A DNA stretch of 64,000 bases from Rhopalosiphum padi. Its lineage: Eukaryota > Arthropoda > Insecta > Hemiptera > Aphididae. How positions within the stretch are numbered: position 1 is the first letter of the stretch; each line of letters begins with the position of its first letter. The notes beneath the pieces were generated by a model, which searched no databases, was not told the origin of the DNA, and saw only the letters and a program-made list of their open reading frames with translations. Both the position numbers and the translations under genes were made by a program. The DNA lies in the NCBI RefSeq assembly GCF_020882245.1, contig NC_083597.1:70348152-70412151 (forward strand), given 5' to 3'. Positions 40,501 to 50,600 of the stretch are shown here, piece after piece.

Positions 40501-43500
40501 CTTAATAAACGAGTTTTAAAATTTTCATGTTATTAGTTAATTTTGTAAAAGTCGACTGTTCAATAATAAGGTATAGCCGCGAGGGACAATTATTATCTTC
40601 ATTATAATACTTCAAAGAAAATATTTTTACCGTTTTATCTCATCCCTATTTTTCTAATCTACGTATAAATTTCGTTTATTTTATTTTTATTTATTATTAT
40701 GTTTTTTTATATATATATATATATATAATATATATACATCTTTTTGAACTTAAAAAGCTTTGAGTCATCATTATATTACTTTTTATGCCTGACTTAATTT
40801 TATTTCTTTGAGTAGGTAGTACATTTTAAAAGGTTTGTGTTTAACTTGATATTAAATTAAAAATTTAATTGCTAATATATTTCTAAAAAGAAAATAATAT
40901 TATGTAAATATAGTATAGACTATAGGTGGTTAAATAGGCACTAAGTACAAAACCAAATTTTCTATACCTTCCCCAAATTGTATAATACTTATGCTTTCTA
41001 ATGAACGCCAGCTAAAATTTAAAAACAATGATTAAACAAACAATATTTCGTTAAATTGGTTTGCTGGTTCCAAAATAAATCGCTATTATTTTAGTACATA
41101 AATTACTTAAATGATTTTTAGTATTTTCTTAAAAGTTTATTTACGCTAACAAAACACAGAAAGTATTGTTTATACATTATACTTTAAAAGCTGTATTGCG
41201 AATAATTTAAATTAAATTAGTTTACAAATTATGATGTATTGTGATTTCTAAATAGTAAATCGTAAATACTAACCAAGAAAAAAAAAATAAATCATTTATT
41301 TTTATTAAGTTAAAATAATTATCTAAATAAAATTAACGTTACCCAATAATAAAGAATTATTTATACAAAAAAGAAACCAAGAAAATGTTATAATAATTTG
41401 ACAACTAACTGTTGCAATTTTTGAATTTACTAAAAGTAAATAAATAATAATTATAGTTAAACACTGCATATTGCATGTTTACATTTGTAAACTTAACCTT
41501 GTTTATTGATTTTGATTTACTGCTCTCAGCAGTTGTCAATTCGATCACTTATACCTAATGGATTGTGTTAGTTTAATATATTATTATAATTATTATTTTA
41601 TCACCCGAAATTCATGATTGACTTAAACTATTGCGGATGACTGATGATTTATGATTACTATCTGTGATGAGTATTGCATTTTTATTTCCACATAATTCCA
41701 GACGTATTATTAATCGATTTCCTTCACACATAAACCTTATCACTAGAAAAATATTTTACATTCAACATTTTTCTGACCACACAGGCCAATAGAAGAATCA
41801 TTTTGGATTCGCATACTCATGTTTGTCGTTATGTTGGGGCTGATTGTTGCGTTAATTCTACAAGCACAGCAGACCGAAGTTACTTCTCGGCTAGATTTTT
41901 TGTGGAAATTACAAGCTACTGGTAAGTAATAAATCGATTGTTATTTGTTAATTATTTATAGATAAATGTATTTGGCGACGTCTATTTTCAGAGGAAAAAG
42001 AAGATATGGAACATCTAGAAGCTTATAACCGTAAACTTTTAGCAAATATACTTCCTGTTCATGTTGCTGAACATTTTTTGACTTTGGACAAACCTGTAGA
42101 CGTAAGTAATATTTCGGTCTACGAAATAACAATAATGTAAAGAATATGACACTTTTTTCATTAGTCTTATTTTTAATTTGAATTGCCCCTCAGGTAAAAT
42201 ATGATGCCTGAATCTGACTTTTAAACAACACAAAAGTTTTGTCATAAAAATGTAATACTACAAAACGTCGGAGAGTAATATTTTTCGTATTGTGCATAAA
42301 TGTTTAATATGTTTATTATTGCGCGTAAATAAGTATACTATCAATAAAACAACATATTACATTTATTGAGAATAAAATTACGAATATAATAAAAAATTAC
42401 GATCAGAAAGAATTAGGCAACAGTTCAATAATTACTACAAAATAAGTATTGTGATTTATTGTTCAAATTTTCATTTAAGATATATTTCAAATGAATCAAG
42501 AATACTCAAAAAAAAAAAAAAAAAATTCAGAATTATTTTATAATTATTTAATAACCACACAACTAAAATATTTCCATAAGATTTTTAGGTGTATTTATAT
42601 TTATATTTAAATTAAAATTGGTAGTATAAAAGACATATTGTTCGATACCTAATTTAAGTAAAAATTCAATAGGTAACGGTATACTGGCCGGTAATTAATT
42701 AATACTAAAAAATGGTTTTAACAAGTCTATAGCATTATCTTCATAATTTTAAGAATTTTCTTTAAAATTATTTTAAATAAAAGGTTACTTGAATTTTCAC
42801 TTTCACAGCTTCTCGTAAAAAACCATTTTTAATACGTATTGTTTTAATCAAGCGATGACTTGGTGTGTATTCTAAATTAATGAATTGATATTTTTTCTAT
42901 CGATTACTATTGACTAGATGCATATTATTATATCAAATAGTTAAGTAAATTATAATGTCTTCTTTAATTAAACTATTTACATAAATGTAGAAAAATCAAG
43001 ATGAGTTTTAAATGTTTGATTCTTATCAACTTGTCATTAAAAAACAAAACAACTAAATCCAAAACTATAAGTTGGTTACTCGATAAGTCAAAAATATAGA
43101 AATATAACTGTGGACAAATCCACGAGGCCACGATTTTGTTTTCCTTGATTTGTATGACATACTATAAAATAAGATATAACTGAAACCGCCAACAAGGCAG
43201 AGTCGTTTTCTAATTACCTACCTGTACGTGGAACAGAAAATTACCTGTGTAGAACCGGGACGCAACTTGAGCGGGAAAAAAGAATAACTACTATATATTT
43301 TGGGATGCGATCCGTAAGCATCCATTCTGTAGAATCAAAGATGGTTTATTAATTAAACGTGTGTGGATTTAAAAAAAAAATAAATTTAAAATAAAATTAT
43401 TTAAACATGAGTTTAAATCAGGATAAACAACAAGAAAAGACTGAAGCTAAAAAAGGAATTTTGCTAAATAAAAACAAAAAGTACAAAAGAACGCAAAAAT

Positions 43501-46500
43501 GCGTTTCACGGTTTTCGACAAAATAAAAAATACCATTATATGGACGAAATCATGGGTATGCGTATTGCGACTTATTTATCAAAAATAATTCACATACCGC
43601 CGCATACATTTACGAACAAGGCGATCCATCTCGTCGGTTCTGGGGGATTACAGATGGTTTATTCATTGTTTATTTGTGTGTATGGTATTTAAAACGCATT
43701 CAATTAAAATCAAAATTATTTAAGCTGGAGCTGGTATCCGATGAAATAACAAGCACAAACTAAAGCTAAAAAAAGAAATTTTGCTATATAAAAACAAAGA
43801 GTACAAAAGAACGTATAGAATGCATTTCGCGGTTTTCGATAAAACAAAAATACCACTATATTAATGAAATCACGGACATATGTATTACGACTATTTATTA
43901 AAAACGATTCACGTAACTGACATTCGCCAAATCACTATTTCCGGTACCTACTGATAATCGCCAACCCGTTTGATGTTTAAACATACCACGTAATACCGTC
44001 GTAATACCAGTATTTATAATCAATCGTAATACCTAAACTCTTAAGTATAATGTACATAGTGTACAGAATAACATACCATAATACGAATGCGCACCTTTTT
44101 AATTTACGTTTTAAAAAGTGTACAATTGAACGCAAACTTTAGAGTTTCAAAAACATATTGCGAACTATATTTTATTCTTGTAAAGTTATAATAAGTCAAT
44201 AGATAAACAATACATACATAATGATTTTAATAAAGTGCTAGATAAACTAATATCAATATTTCTTGACTCTATACGACAATGTTTCATTATGACTAGTGGA
44301 CTAGTGAATATGTATTTTATTTAATGCCGTATTTGATTATCGTTCAACTTAAGAGGATGTTATTGCACTACAAAATATATAGAGAATAATATTTTTGAGA
44401 GTTTAACAAACCGGCTTGTTTAAATATTGTCCCAAAACAGTTTAATATACATATTTAAATTTTTTTTTTTTTAAATCGTGTTATTTGTAAAGTTTAAATT
44501 GTTTAATTCAAAAGACAATAAAGTATAAAACCGTTATATCAAACTCTTAAAAATATTATTTTCTATAATATTTTTATAGGTAATTTTAATCTCAGAGTAC
44601 TCAAAAGTTATAATACACAATACATTATGATACGTCTTATCAATGGATCTGAGAGAGAGAACAAATATTGCATTAACATCTTTTAAGGAATTTAATATTT
44701 TCTTTCACATTAAACAGTAATGATCGTATTGTGTTATTAATTTGAATTAATTTTTTTTAGATATAATGTTTTAAATTTCACAATTGTGTTACAACTATTC
44801 TATTATTATATAAAAACGCGAATTTTTTTCTAAGGTGTAGGTACAATATTTATAATTATATTATAATATGTTATCTATGAAATAACAGACAATATAATAT
44901 ATTGAAGCAGTGATAAATTTAAGTATGTGGTGCCACTTAAATGAAATATTATACTGTGGAGGTCCTGAATAAATAAACAAGACATTATATTTTTTAATAG
45001 GCATTAAATAATATTTAACATTTTAAACTTGCTACTTGTTCCATTTAAGTAAGTACTTAATAATAAATTTTAAAAACCGACGTTGCATTATAAAAATAAA
45101 AATTACCTATGACTTAAATTAATAATAAAAAAAAATAGCTGGTGATAATTAAAATTAAATGAAGTGACAAAAAAATAACTCCATAAAAGGTAAGGACTGT
45201 AAAATGGATCATGTGTGTTAAGAATAGTTTTGCTGCTTCTGTTCGAACTAAAAATATGCCTATATCTTCGGTCCTTACAAATAGAAAAAAAGTTATAGAA
45301 ATCGCTGAAAATTTGGGGTGAAACTAATTTTTTAACGTCTATTCGATGGCTTGAGGAATTTCGTATATATTATTTTTAATAAAGCTGTCTACGGAAAAAA
45401 GTTGTTACATTAACTTAGATGTTATGGTTTGTGGACGATTGAAATATTAAATTATTCGAAATGTGTGAAGGATTTGTTTCAAAAAATATTTTTAATTTAG
45501 ACGAAAACCGGCTTGTTTTTCTGTGCCTTGCCCAATAAAATAATGTATCTCAAAGGCGAGTATAGCAGTGGTGGAAAAATAAGTAAAAACAGATTACTGC
45601 AGTTACCTATGTTATGTGTAAATATAGACGGTGATTTTGAAACACCGTTGGTGATTGGAAAAGCCCTAAGACCCCGGTGTTTTACATTGCAGTTATATAG
45701 ACGTTATAGTAAACCGACTGAAATTTTGTCCCTATAAAAAACGATACAATTTCACTACCATTGGTTAGTTAGTCAACTCCAGTTTAATTTTAAGCAAATT
45801 TCAATAAAAAAAAAAAAACTAAAATATATGAATTATATGATTTCTTTTGCACTGTGGTAAAATGCATGGGTGTATAATAAATATATATATATATTATACC
45901 CACGCCTTAATAATAATAACCATATTATGTAATATACACCTCAAGTAAAAGTCAATAAAACTTAATTTTGATGCAAAGACATATACGATGTGCATATTTG
46001 TATATATTATTTAATTAATGTTTGCTAATAGTGAACACTTTTCAATAGCAAACAAAACTAACGGTCCTATGAGTGTCCTCTATTCAGAGATACCACTATA
46101 CTATTATAACAATGATCTTTTACACTCTGTATACAACCTCCGATCTGTTGCAGGAACTGTACCACGAGCAATGCGATAGCGTGTGCATAATGTTTGCGTC
46201 CATACCGAACTTTTCTGAATTTTACGTGGAACTGGAGGCCAACAACGAGGGTGTCGAATGCCTGCGGCTGCTGAACGAGATCATTGCCGACTTTGATGAG
46301 TTACTCAGTGAACCGCGTTTTCAGTGCATCGAGAAAATCAAGTCGACCGGCGCTACGTACATGGCCGCTTCCGGACTGACCAGGCACACGTGTGATAGCA
46401 AACAGTACTCGCACGTAACCGCAATGGCCGACTACGCACTCAGACTCCGCGAACAATTGGCATACGTCAACGAACACTCGTTCAACAATTTCCGCATTAG

Positions 46501-48896
46501 AATTGGTAAATTCCAATAAAACACTAGGGTAAATGTATAAGAATACAGGATAATCAAAATTTCCGAAAAATAATCTATGCACTTCGATATTAGGATCTTT
46601 GAAAAAAAATCGCCGGGAGAAAAATCTTACAGGAAAAAATTCCATCCCTCAGAAAAATTTGCGCTTATTTAAATTAATTTAAACTATATTAGATTACATA
46701 AACTGTCTAAATTATTTTAAATAAAAACATTTTACATGCTTTGATTTAAGTAATAAATAACTGTGGCAAAAGTCGACATATAAATCAGATTTTCGTTTTA
46801 AATTATACGATTTATATACCTATCTCTCAATAAATAAATAATGTATAACATTTTAGAGAAATTAATACAATGTGATATGACCACGACAGTTATATCGCCC
46901 GATTAATTAAGTATTATAATTTTTAAGAATAGGTTTATACCTATATATGGCTATATATACAAATATAATATCCATATTTGTATGGGTAAATAAATATTTA
47001 GCCATGAGTTTGATATATTCCTTGTATATTCATGAAAACTCCAGAAAAATTATAATTATTGTATATATTCTGCATTATATAATATAATATACGAACTGGA
47101 TTTCTTTCAAACAATTAAACATTTTTTTTAAAGTTTCGAATAATTCAAATAATTATAAAAATGTAGCACAGTCGAATTTAAAAATAATTATTTTTTAACC
47201 GTTTAACATTTTATTGGTACATTCAAAATCCTAATAATATAATGCGATCAAATATACAGATTATAATAATACAATTACGTTTGCCAAAACGCATTATTAT
47301 AATAATAACTTTATTCCTTACAATAAATTAATCACCTGTACATTTCATAAATAATATAGTTGTTAATATTGCAGCGCAATCTATAAGCCAAATGTTGTGC
47401 TAAGTGAACAATTATTATCTATTACCTCTACTACCCTAATAAGGAAAAAGATTTATAAACTTTTTTATGTATTTACTTGATTTGCCAAATTATAGCTATT
47501 ATGTAAATAATAGTATAATTCTTGATTGTTGAAAAAAATTTAACCGTATCACGATGAAAAATATAAAATAGCTAGGTAAGCATAGTTAATATAAAACATT
47601 TTTGTGTATGACCCGCAGGTATAAATATCGGTTCAGTGGTGGCAGGCGTAATAGGAGCTAGAAAACCTCAATACGACATATGGGGCAATGCCGTGAACGT
47701 AGCAAGCCGAATGGATTCAACCGGAGTGTTGGATAAAATACAAGTACATTTTAATTTTTTTCAACGTTTTAAATTGTCAACACGTCAAGTGTAGTTATCT
47801 ACTGCAGTAATATGTCACAACGGATGATGCTTGAATTATTATTTGACATTGTACGATTGTACGAGTACGACTGTACGATGTATAAAATAATAATAATATA
47901 AATTTTCATCAAAAGAATTTAATTTTGTGCACAATTAATGGTTTAATTAAATTAATTTATCATTTTATAATATATAAATATAGCAATAATATAAAATAAT
48001 GCAAACTACATGAATGTAAGAATAACAATGTGTGTGAGATATTACAATATTACATTAGTTAGATATAATATATCTATTGCATTATATTATAATGCATAAA
48101 TGCATTGTCTCTATGTTATTAAAATTTAACACATTTACACGAGGAGTTAAATTTATTCATAATAATTTATTCGTATATTTTTTTTAAACGAAATAATGAT
48201 TTCTTTCTTTTGGATATGGCTAATTTTAAATTAAATATACAGTCTATTGTACATCTAAAGTCTAAACAATCGGTTAAGTTTATTTATATATATACATATA
48301 AATTATAATTATTTATTAAGATAGATATTTTATTCTTGATAAATATTTTGCTTAATGAGAGAATATAGAAAACCCCTTCATCACCTATATATACCTTAAA
48401 TAGGAAACTAATGGACATTGATAAATCGTAGAAAATTATTTTGGACTGTCATTAAATTATGTTACTAAATTATTGAATTTGAGTGCCAGATAAAAGATAT
48501 GTATTCCATTTGGGATCAAATTAATGAAAAATTTTACAAGTAAATTTTATAAAACCATTTTTTAAATGTTTTATTTCTAATAACTAATAAAATCTATATG
48601 ATAAAATGTTTAGTGAAATTTTACTCAAAGGTCCTTTATAAAATTATAATTTATAACAATATACTTACCTATTATAGTTTTATTAAAATATTTAAAATAA
48701 TTAAACGTGAAATAATAACCCATGCGTATTTTTATGTCTAATTTGATTACTCCGTGCAATTTTTCAGGTAACCGACGAGGTGTATGAAATATTGAAGTTA
48801 AAAGGATACCCATTGACTTGTCGTGGTGTCATCGAAGTGAAAGGCAAAGGAAACATGGTTACCTATTTTTTGGACAATTATGCTCAACAAAATTAA
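28360..48896 (+). CDS. Adenylyl cyclase, AC5/6-like, 21 coding exons
   Basis: A membrane enzyme that makes cAMP from ATP, normally under Gs/Gi control. The exons total 3141 nt, 1046 residues, all in phase with GT-AG introns. Order: cytosolic N-terminus (1-95), M1 TM helices (about 96-246), C1a (277-490), short C1b, DARSID linker (553-558), M2 TM helices (590-791) with NVT sequon at 695, C2 (about 809-1046). C1a has both metal Asp (FADI D322, LLGDC D366) and R410. C2 has K908, D982, N989, R993 and K1029, matching K938, D1018, N1025, R1029 and K1065 of AC2. LYQRYF, ETRQC..ARL, SVLPRHVAMEMKADI and NVNMRVGIHSGRVHCG fit AC5/6 best, with rutabaga/AC1 next. Oddities: Ala912 at the forskolin-pocket Ser, Cys426 in GL-C-KWQ, and a short C1b. 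The start ATG follows an in-frame TGA. Confidence 0.93.
28594..30215 (+). other. Cyclase intron 1
   Basis: AT-rich; no element or exon recognised. Confidence 0.6.
30216..30390 (+). CDS. Cyclase exon 2 (TM1 and part of TM2)
   Basis: Follows ttctattaacag; donor gtaagt. Starts VEMLYQRYF, the conserved lead into M1, then TM1 (about 96-118) and the start of TM2. Confidence 0.9.
30493..30761 (+). CDS. Cyclase exon 3 (TM2 to TM5)
   Basis: Follows tctgcag; donor gtaact. It encodes the end of TM2 and TM3 to TM5. A retro-insertion lies 19 bp downstream of its donor. Confidence 0.9.
30764..31059 (-). mobile_element. Poly(A) retro-insertion with 17-bp target duplication in cyclase intron 3
   Basis: The 17-mer aactagaaaatacacct occurs at 30764-30780 and 31043-31059. 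Between them lie 262 bp that start with 16 T on the + strand, i.e. a poly(A) tail on the minus strand. The insert body is unusually GC-rich (for example 30806-30850). Its minus-strand reading has an AATAAA about 60 nt before the A run. These are marks of LINE-driven retrotransposition of a polyadenylated RNA: a processed mRNA end or a SINE. The source was not recognised, and there is no open frame longer than about 34 codons on that strand. Confidence 0.8.
31060..31405 (+). other. Remainder of cyclase intron 3
   Basis: AT-rich, with T runs; nothing else recognised. Confidence 0.5.
31406..31555 (+). CDS. Cyclase exon 4 (TM6 and signalling helix)
   Basis: Follows gaatttcag; donor gtacgg. TM6 is followed by HYPNEVAKRQAFLETRQC, the conserved linker into C1. 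Confidence 0.92.
31621..31742 (+). CDS. Cyclase exon 5 (start of C1a)
   Basis: ERLLLSVLPRHVAMEMKAD and FHKIYIQKHENVS; acceptor acaaatag, donor gtatct. Confidence 0.93.
31743..32804 (+). other. Cyclase intron 5
   Basis: AT-rich; nothing recognised. Confidence 0.6.
32805..32897 (+). CDS. Cyclase exon 6 (C1a, first metal Asp)
   Basis: ILFADICGFTS with D322, then CTAQELVRLLNELFAR. The residue after FADI is Cys324, where vertebrate AC5/6 has Glu. Confidence 0.93.
33034..33180 (+). CDS. Cyclase exon 7 (C1a, second metal Asp)
   Basis: LRIKLLGDCYYCVSGLPE with D366; donor gtaagt. Confidence 0.94.
33289..33447 (+). CDS. Cyclase exon 8 (C1a)
   Basis: NVNMRVGIHSGRVHCGVLG with R410, then KWQFDVWSNDVTLAN. 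The usually conserved Arg before KWQ is Cys426. Confidence 0.94.
33528..33669 (+). CDS. Cyclase exon 9 (end of C1a)
   Basis: RIHITADTLKYLG to IETYLIVPPETTY, phase 0 donor gttagt. Read-through would add six codons and a TAA at 33688, a possible truncated form. Confidence 0.9.
33670..34767 (+). other. Cyclase intron 9
   Basis: AT-rich. The read-through stop of exon 9 (33688-33690) overlaps aataaa (33687-33692), so a short C1-only transcript is conceivable. Confidence 0.5.
34768..34874 (+). CDS. Cyclase exon 10 (C1b linker)
   Basis: 35 codons plus two bases between tattcag and gtaaag. It is the only segment found that joins the phase of exon 9 to that of exon 11. Basic and His/Asn-rich, as in C1b. 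Confidence 0.8.
34875..37571 (+). other. Cyclase intron 10
   Basis: Contains a (TA)n stretch at about 34908-34928 and an isolated mariner-like right end (gtgaatcactctgtatg) near 35940 with no partner end found. No coding exon recognised. Confidence 0.5.
37572..37713 (+). CDS. Cyclase exon 11 (C1b end, DARSID motif)
   Basis: GEVDEYLLCAIDARSIDRLK is the conserved C1b/M2 junction; donor gtgagt. Confidence 0.92.
37915..38012 (+). CDS. Cyclase exon 12 (TM7)
   Basis: YSKVPDRMLYTYM leads into TM7; acceptor gttacgcag, donor gtaagt. Confidence 0.9.
38208..38292 (+). CDS. Cyclase exon 13 (TM8)
   Basis: A single hydrophobic helix of about 24 residues ending IFRNRLM; donor gtaagt. Confidence 0.9.
38400..38516 (+). 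CDS. Cyclase exon 14 (TM9)
   Basis: A hydrophilic loop, then TM9 (LALAIIVCCFFTSM). Acceptor ttatttaag is usable though it lacks CAG. Confidence 0.88.
38636..38746 (+). CDS. Cyclase exon 15 (M2 extracellular loop)
   Basis: Contains the NVT glycosylation sequon at residue 695 and two Cys that could pair; much shorter than the loop in vertebrate AC5/6. Confidence 0.88.
38855..38991 (+). CDS. Cyclase exon 16 (TM10, TM11)
   Basis: Two hydrophobic helices separated by LISLVKLS; donor gtgagt. Confidence 0.9.
38992..41784 (+). other. Cyclase intron 16
   Basis: 2.8 kb of AT-rich DNA with an (AT)n stretch near 40710-40735; no element boundaries recognised. Confidence 0.5.
41785..41921 (+). CDS. Cyclase exon 17 (TM12)
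   Basis: TM12, then QTEVTSRLDFLWKLQAT, the family signature just after M2. Confidence 0.92.
41992..42101 (+). CDS. Cyclase exon 18 (C2 entry helix)
   Basis: EKEDMEHLEAYNRKLLANIL then PVHVAEHFL, the coiled lead into C2; donor gtaagt. Confidence 0.93.
43307..43915. repeat. Diverged tandem duplication, period about 317 bp
   Basis: Unit A (43307-43600) and unit B (43621-43915) share gcgatcc, agatggttta, gctaaaaaa, ttttgcta and gtacaaaagaacg, plus a gttttcga..aaataccact/att block, in the same order. The offset grows from 314 to 320 bp. Identity is imperfect, so the duplication is old. No ORF spans it. Confidence 0.65.
45200..45737 (+). pseudogene. Dead Tigger/pogo transposase fragment in cyclase intron 18
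   Basis: Frames joined across stops and shifts recover a CENP-B-like/Tigger transposase: VLTNRKKVIEIAENLG, then SIRWLEEFR of the DNA-binding half. After the GRLK-like and EGF-like linker region comes ACFSVPCPIK or, in the open frame from 45513, FFCALPNKIMYLKGEYSSGG, then KISKNRLLQL and PLVIGKALRPRCF of the DDE half. The first Asp region (DETGLFF in relatives) is corrupted, and the C-terminal two thirds of the catalytic domain are absent. It has the same orientation as the host gene. The family call rests on the KGE..SGGKISK.R and VIGK..RPRCF signatures. Confidence 0.75.
46154..46505 (+). CDS. Cyclase exon 19 (C2 catalytic core)
   Basis: MFASIPNFSEFYVELEANN to EHSFNNFRIRIG. Lys908 is the purine-contacting Lys. 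Leu882 is retained, but Ala912 replaces the Ser of IGSTYM. Confidence 0.95.
46506..47618 (+). other. Cyclase intron 19
   Basis: AT-rich; nothing recognised. Confidence 0.6.
47619..47743 (+). CDS. Cyclase exon 20 (C2 active site)
   Basis: GARKPQYDIWGNAVNVASRM gives D982, N989 and R993; acceptor acccgcag. Confidence 0.95.
47744..48767 (+). other. Cyclase intron 20
   Basis: AT-rich; nothing recognised. Confidence 0.6.
48768..48896 (+). CDS. Cyclase exon 21 (C2 end and stop)
   Basis: CRGVIEVKGKGNMVTYFL with K1029; TAA at 48894-48896. Confidence 0.95.
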   Translation, partial: VTDEVYEILKLKGYPLTCRGVIEVKGKGNMVTYFLDNYAQQN

Positions 48897-48963
48897 CCGA
48901 TGTTGACATACATATTGTTATTGTTGTTATTACGAATCATATAATTATATAATTATCGTTGTA

Positions 48964-48969
48964 AATAAA
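48964..48969 (+). terminator. Probable cyclase polyadenylation signal
   Basis: AATAAA 68 nt after the stop codon, the first canonical hexamer in the 3' region. Confidence 0.5.
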
Positions 48970-49042
48970 AATTCGATGTATCGATGTGTTAATAATTAAT
49001 ATTTAGTTTGCTGTTTGTGTATTTATAATTATTGAATTATCA

Positions 49043-49639
49043 GCAGTCTTGTAAAAGATACTTTTTAAAAGTATTCAAGTACAGATATAGATACTTATTT
49101 TATAAGATATATAAAATAGGTACTCGCTTAAATACTAAGTAAAAAAAAGTATTTAGTAGTATTTAAGTACAAATTAAAAAATATTAAATTTATGAATAGG
49201 TATATACTCTCAAAATACTTTCAAATGTTGAAAAAAAATTGTTTTTTTCTTATTAATCAAATAAATCAATTTGTATAGCTTTTTCATTTCTTACATTAAT
49301 TTTATAGAGGATTTTACATCAAATAATTTGATATAACTATCAATTGCTCATATGTTTTTGGTTTAATATAAATCATATAAAAAATATATTATATTATATA
49401 TTTTTAATATTTTTTGTTTTTATAGAACGTGATTAAATTTAATAGAAATATGTAAATTAAAAACATATAGTATTTATAAATTATAAATTAGTATTTGATT
49501 TTGAATAATATATAGATACTCTGAAAAAGTATTAAATACGTCGTCCAGTTCGTCCAAGTACTTTTTTTAAAGGTATTTAAAATATGTTTTTGAGTTTTTA
49601 AATATTTGAATACTTTTATTCGAGTATTTTACAAGACTG
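49043..49639. mobile_element. hAT-like MITE, about 597 bp
   Basis: The left end cagtcttgtaaaagatact and the inverse of the right end, cagtcttgtaaaatactcg, give matching termini. Internal AAGTA-type steps (agtattcaagtac, gaatacttttattcg) add subterminal pairing. The flanks suggest at most a degraded 8-bp duplication. No coding capacity. The superfamily call is tentative. Confidence 0.6.
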
Positions 49640-50038
49640 AATTTAACAGAATGAAACTGCAAGATCGCTGAATTATGTTACGACTCACGTCCTACATAAT
49701 TATTGTAATATTTATAGGCACAATGCCACAATGAAAAAGTTTCGTTCGTGAACTCTATTGAACTGTTCTATAATTATATTAATGAACTTATTTATGACCA
49801 TTGACCAATGGAAAGAATCGATGTCCTTTCGATAAATGAAAATAAACATTTGTCATAAAGTCAAAAATAATATTTCTGTAGTTATATTAAAAATTTATTT
49901 TATGATTTATAAATTATAATAACTTATATTATTAAGTTTGTTTGATACAGTGGACATTTATATATAATTAAAAATAAATTATCTATCTTAATCATTTCAC
50001 GTTTTAAAAAATAAAACTAGAAAGGAATTAGGATTATA

Positions 50039-50077
<39 letters not shown>

Positions 50078-50446
50078 AATAATCTAAAATATTATTATAA
50101 ATAATATATATAATATATTGGTAATTTAATGATTAGAAAGTCAGCCTGTATAATCTATAATAATATACAATGAAATAGTGTAAATAAAATAGTATACTTA
50201 ATACTTTTTTAGTTGTACTTATTGTATGATTTTTTTTTTATTATTATATGATAAATTGATAAGCATTGGGCCATTGACTGAAGTAATATTACGAATTATG
50301 ATAGGTACATTATTATTATTTAAGTTATGGCTGACTTTCTAAAAATAAACTATATTAGTTTATATTATTTATTACTTATATAATAAATTCAAAGTAAACA
50401 ATTATAATAATAGCCCAGCCAAGATGAAGATGACATTTAGAAACTG
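49640..50446. other. AT-rich intergenic DNA
   Basis: Includes a (TA)n tract at about 50045-50075. Otherwise nothing recognised. Confidence 0.5.
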
Positions 50447-50600
50447 CAGGGCCATACACAGCTATTTTCAATGGGGGGGGGGGGGGCTTACATTTAAAAA
50501 ACTATATACATATATACCTACTTAATACATCATTATTCATTTTACATAAGTATACATGGTGAAAAAATGCCAAGGAGGGGGGGGTTGAACTAAACTACTA
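50447..50600. mobile_element. Possible hAT-like end with poly-G tracts
   Basis: cagggccatacacagc starts at 50447 and is followed by 14 G at 50473-50486, with a second run of 8 G near 50577-50584. CAGGGCC followed by G runs resembles decayed hAT-type termini. No partner end was found. Confidence 0.3.

Larger units (their letters stand above)
42102..46153 (+). other. Cyclase intron 18 (longest)
   Basis: A 4-kb intron carrying the 317-bp tandem duplication and the Tigger-like relic described separately. The rest is AT-rich. Confidence 0.6.

Noticed and set aside
46301..46645. 114-codon minus ORF over cyclase exon 19
   Set aside because: It is an antisense shadow of the highly conserved C2 exon.
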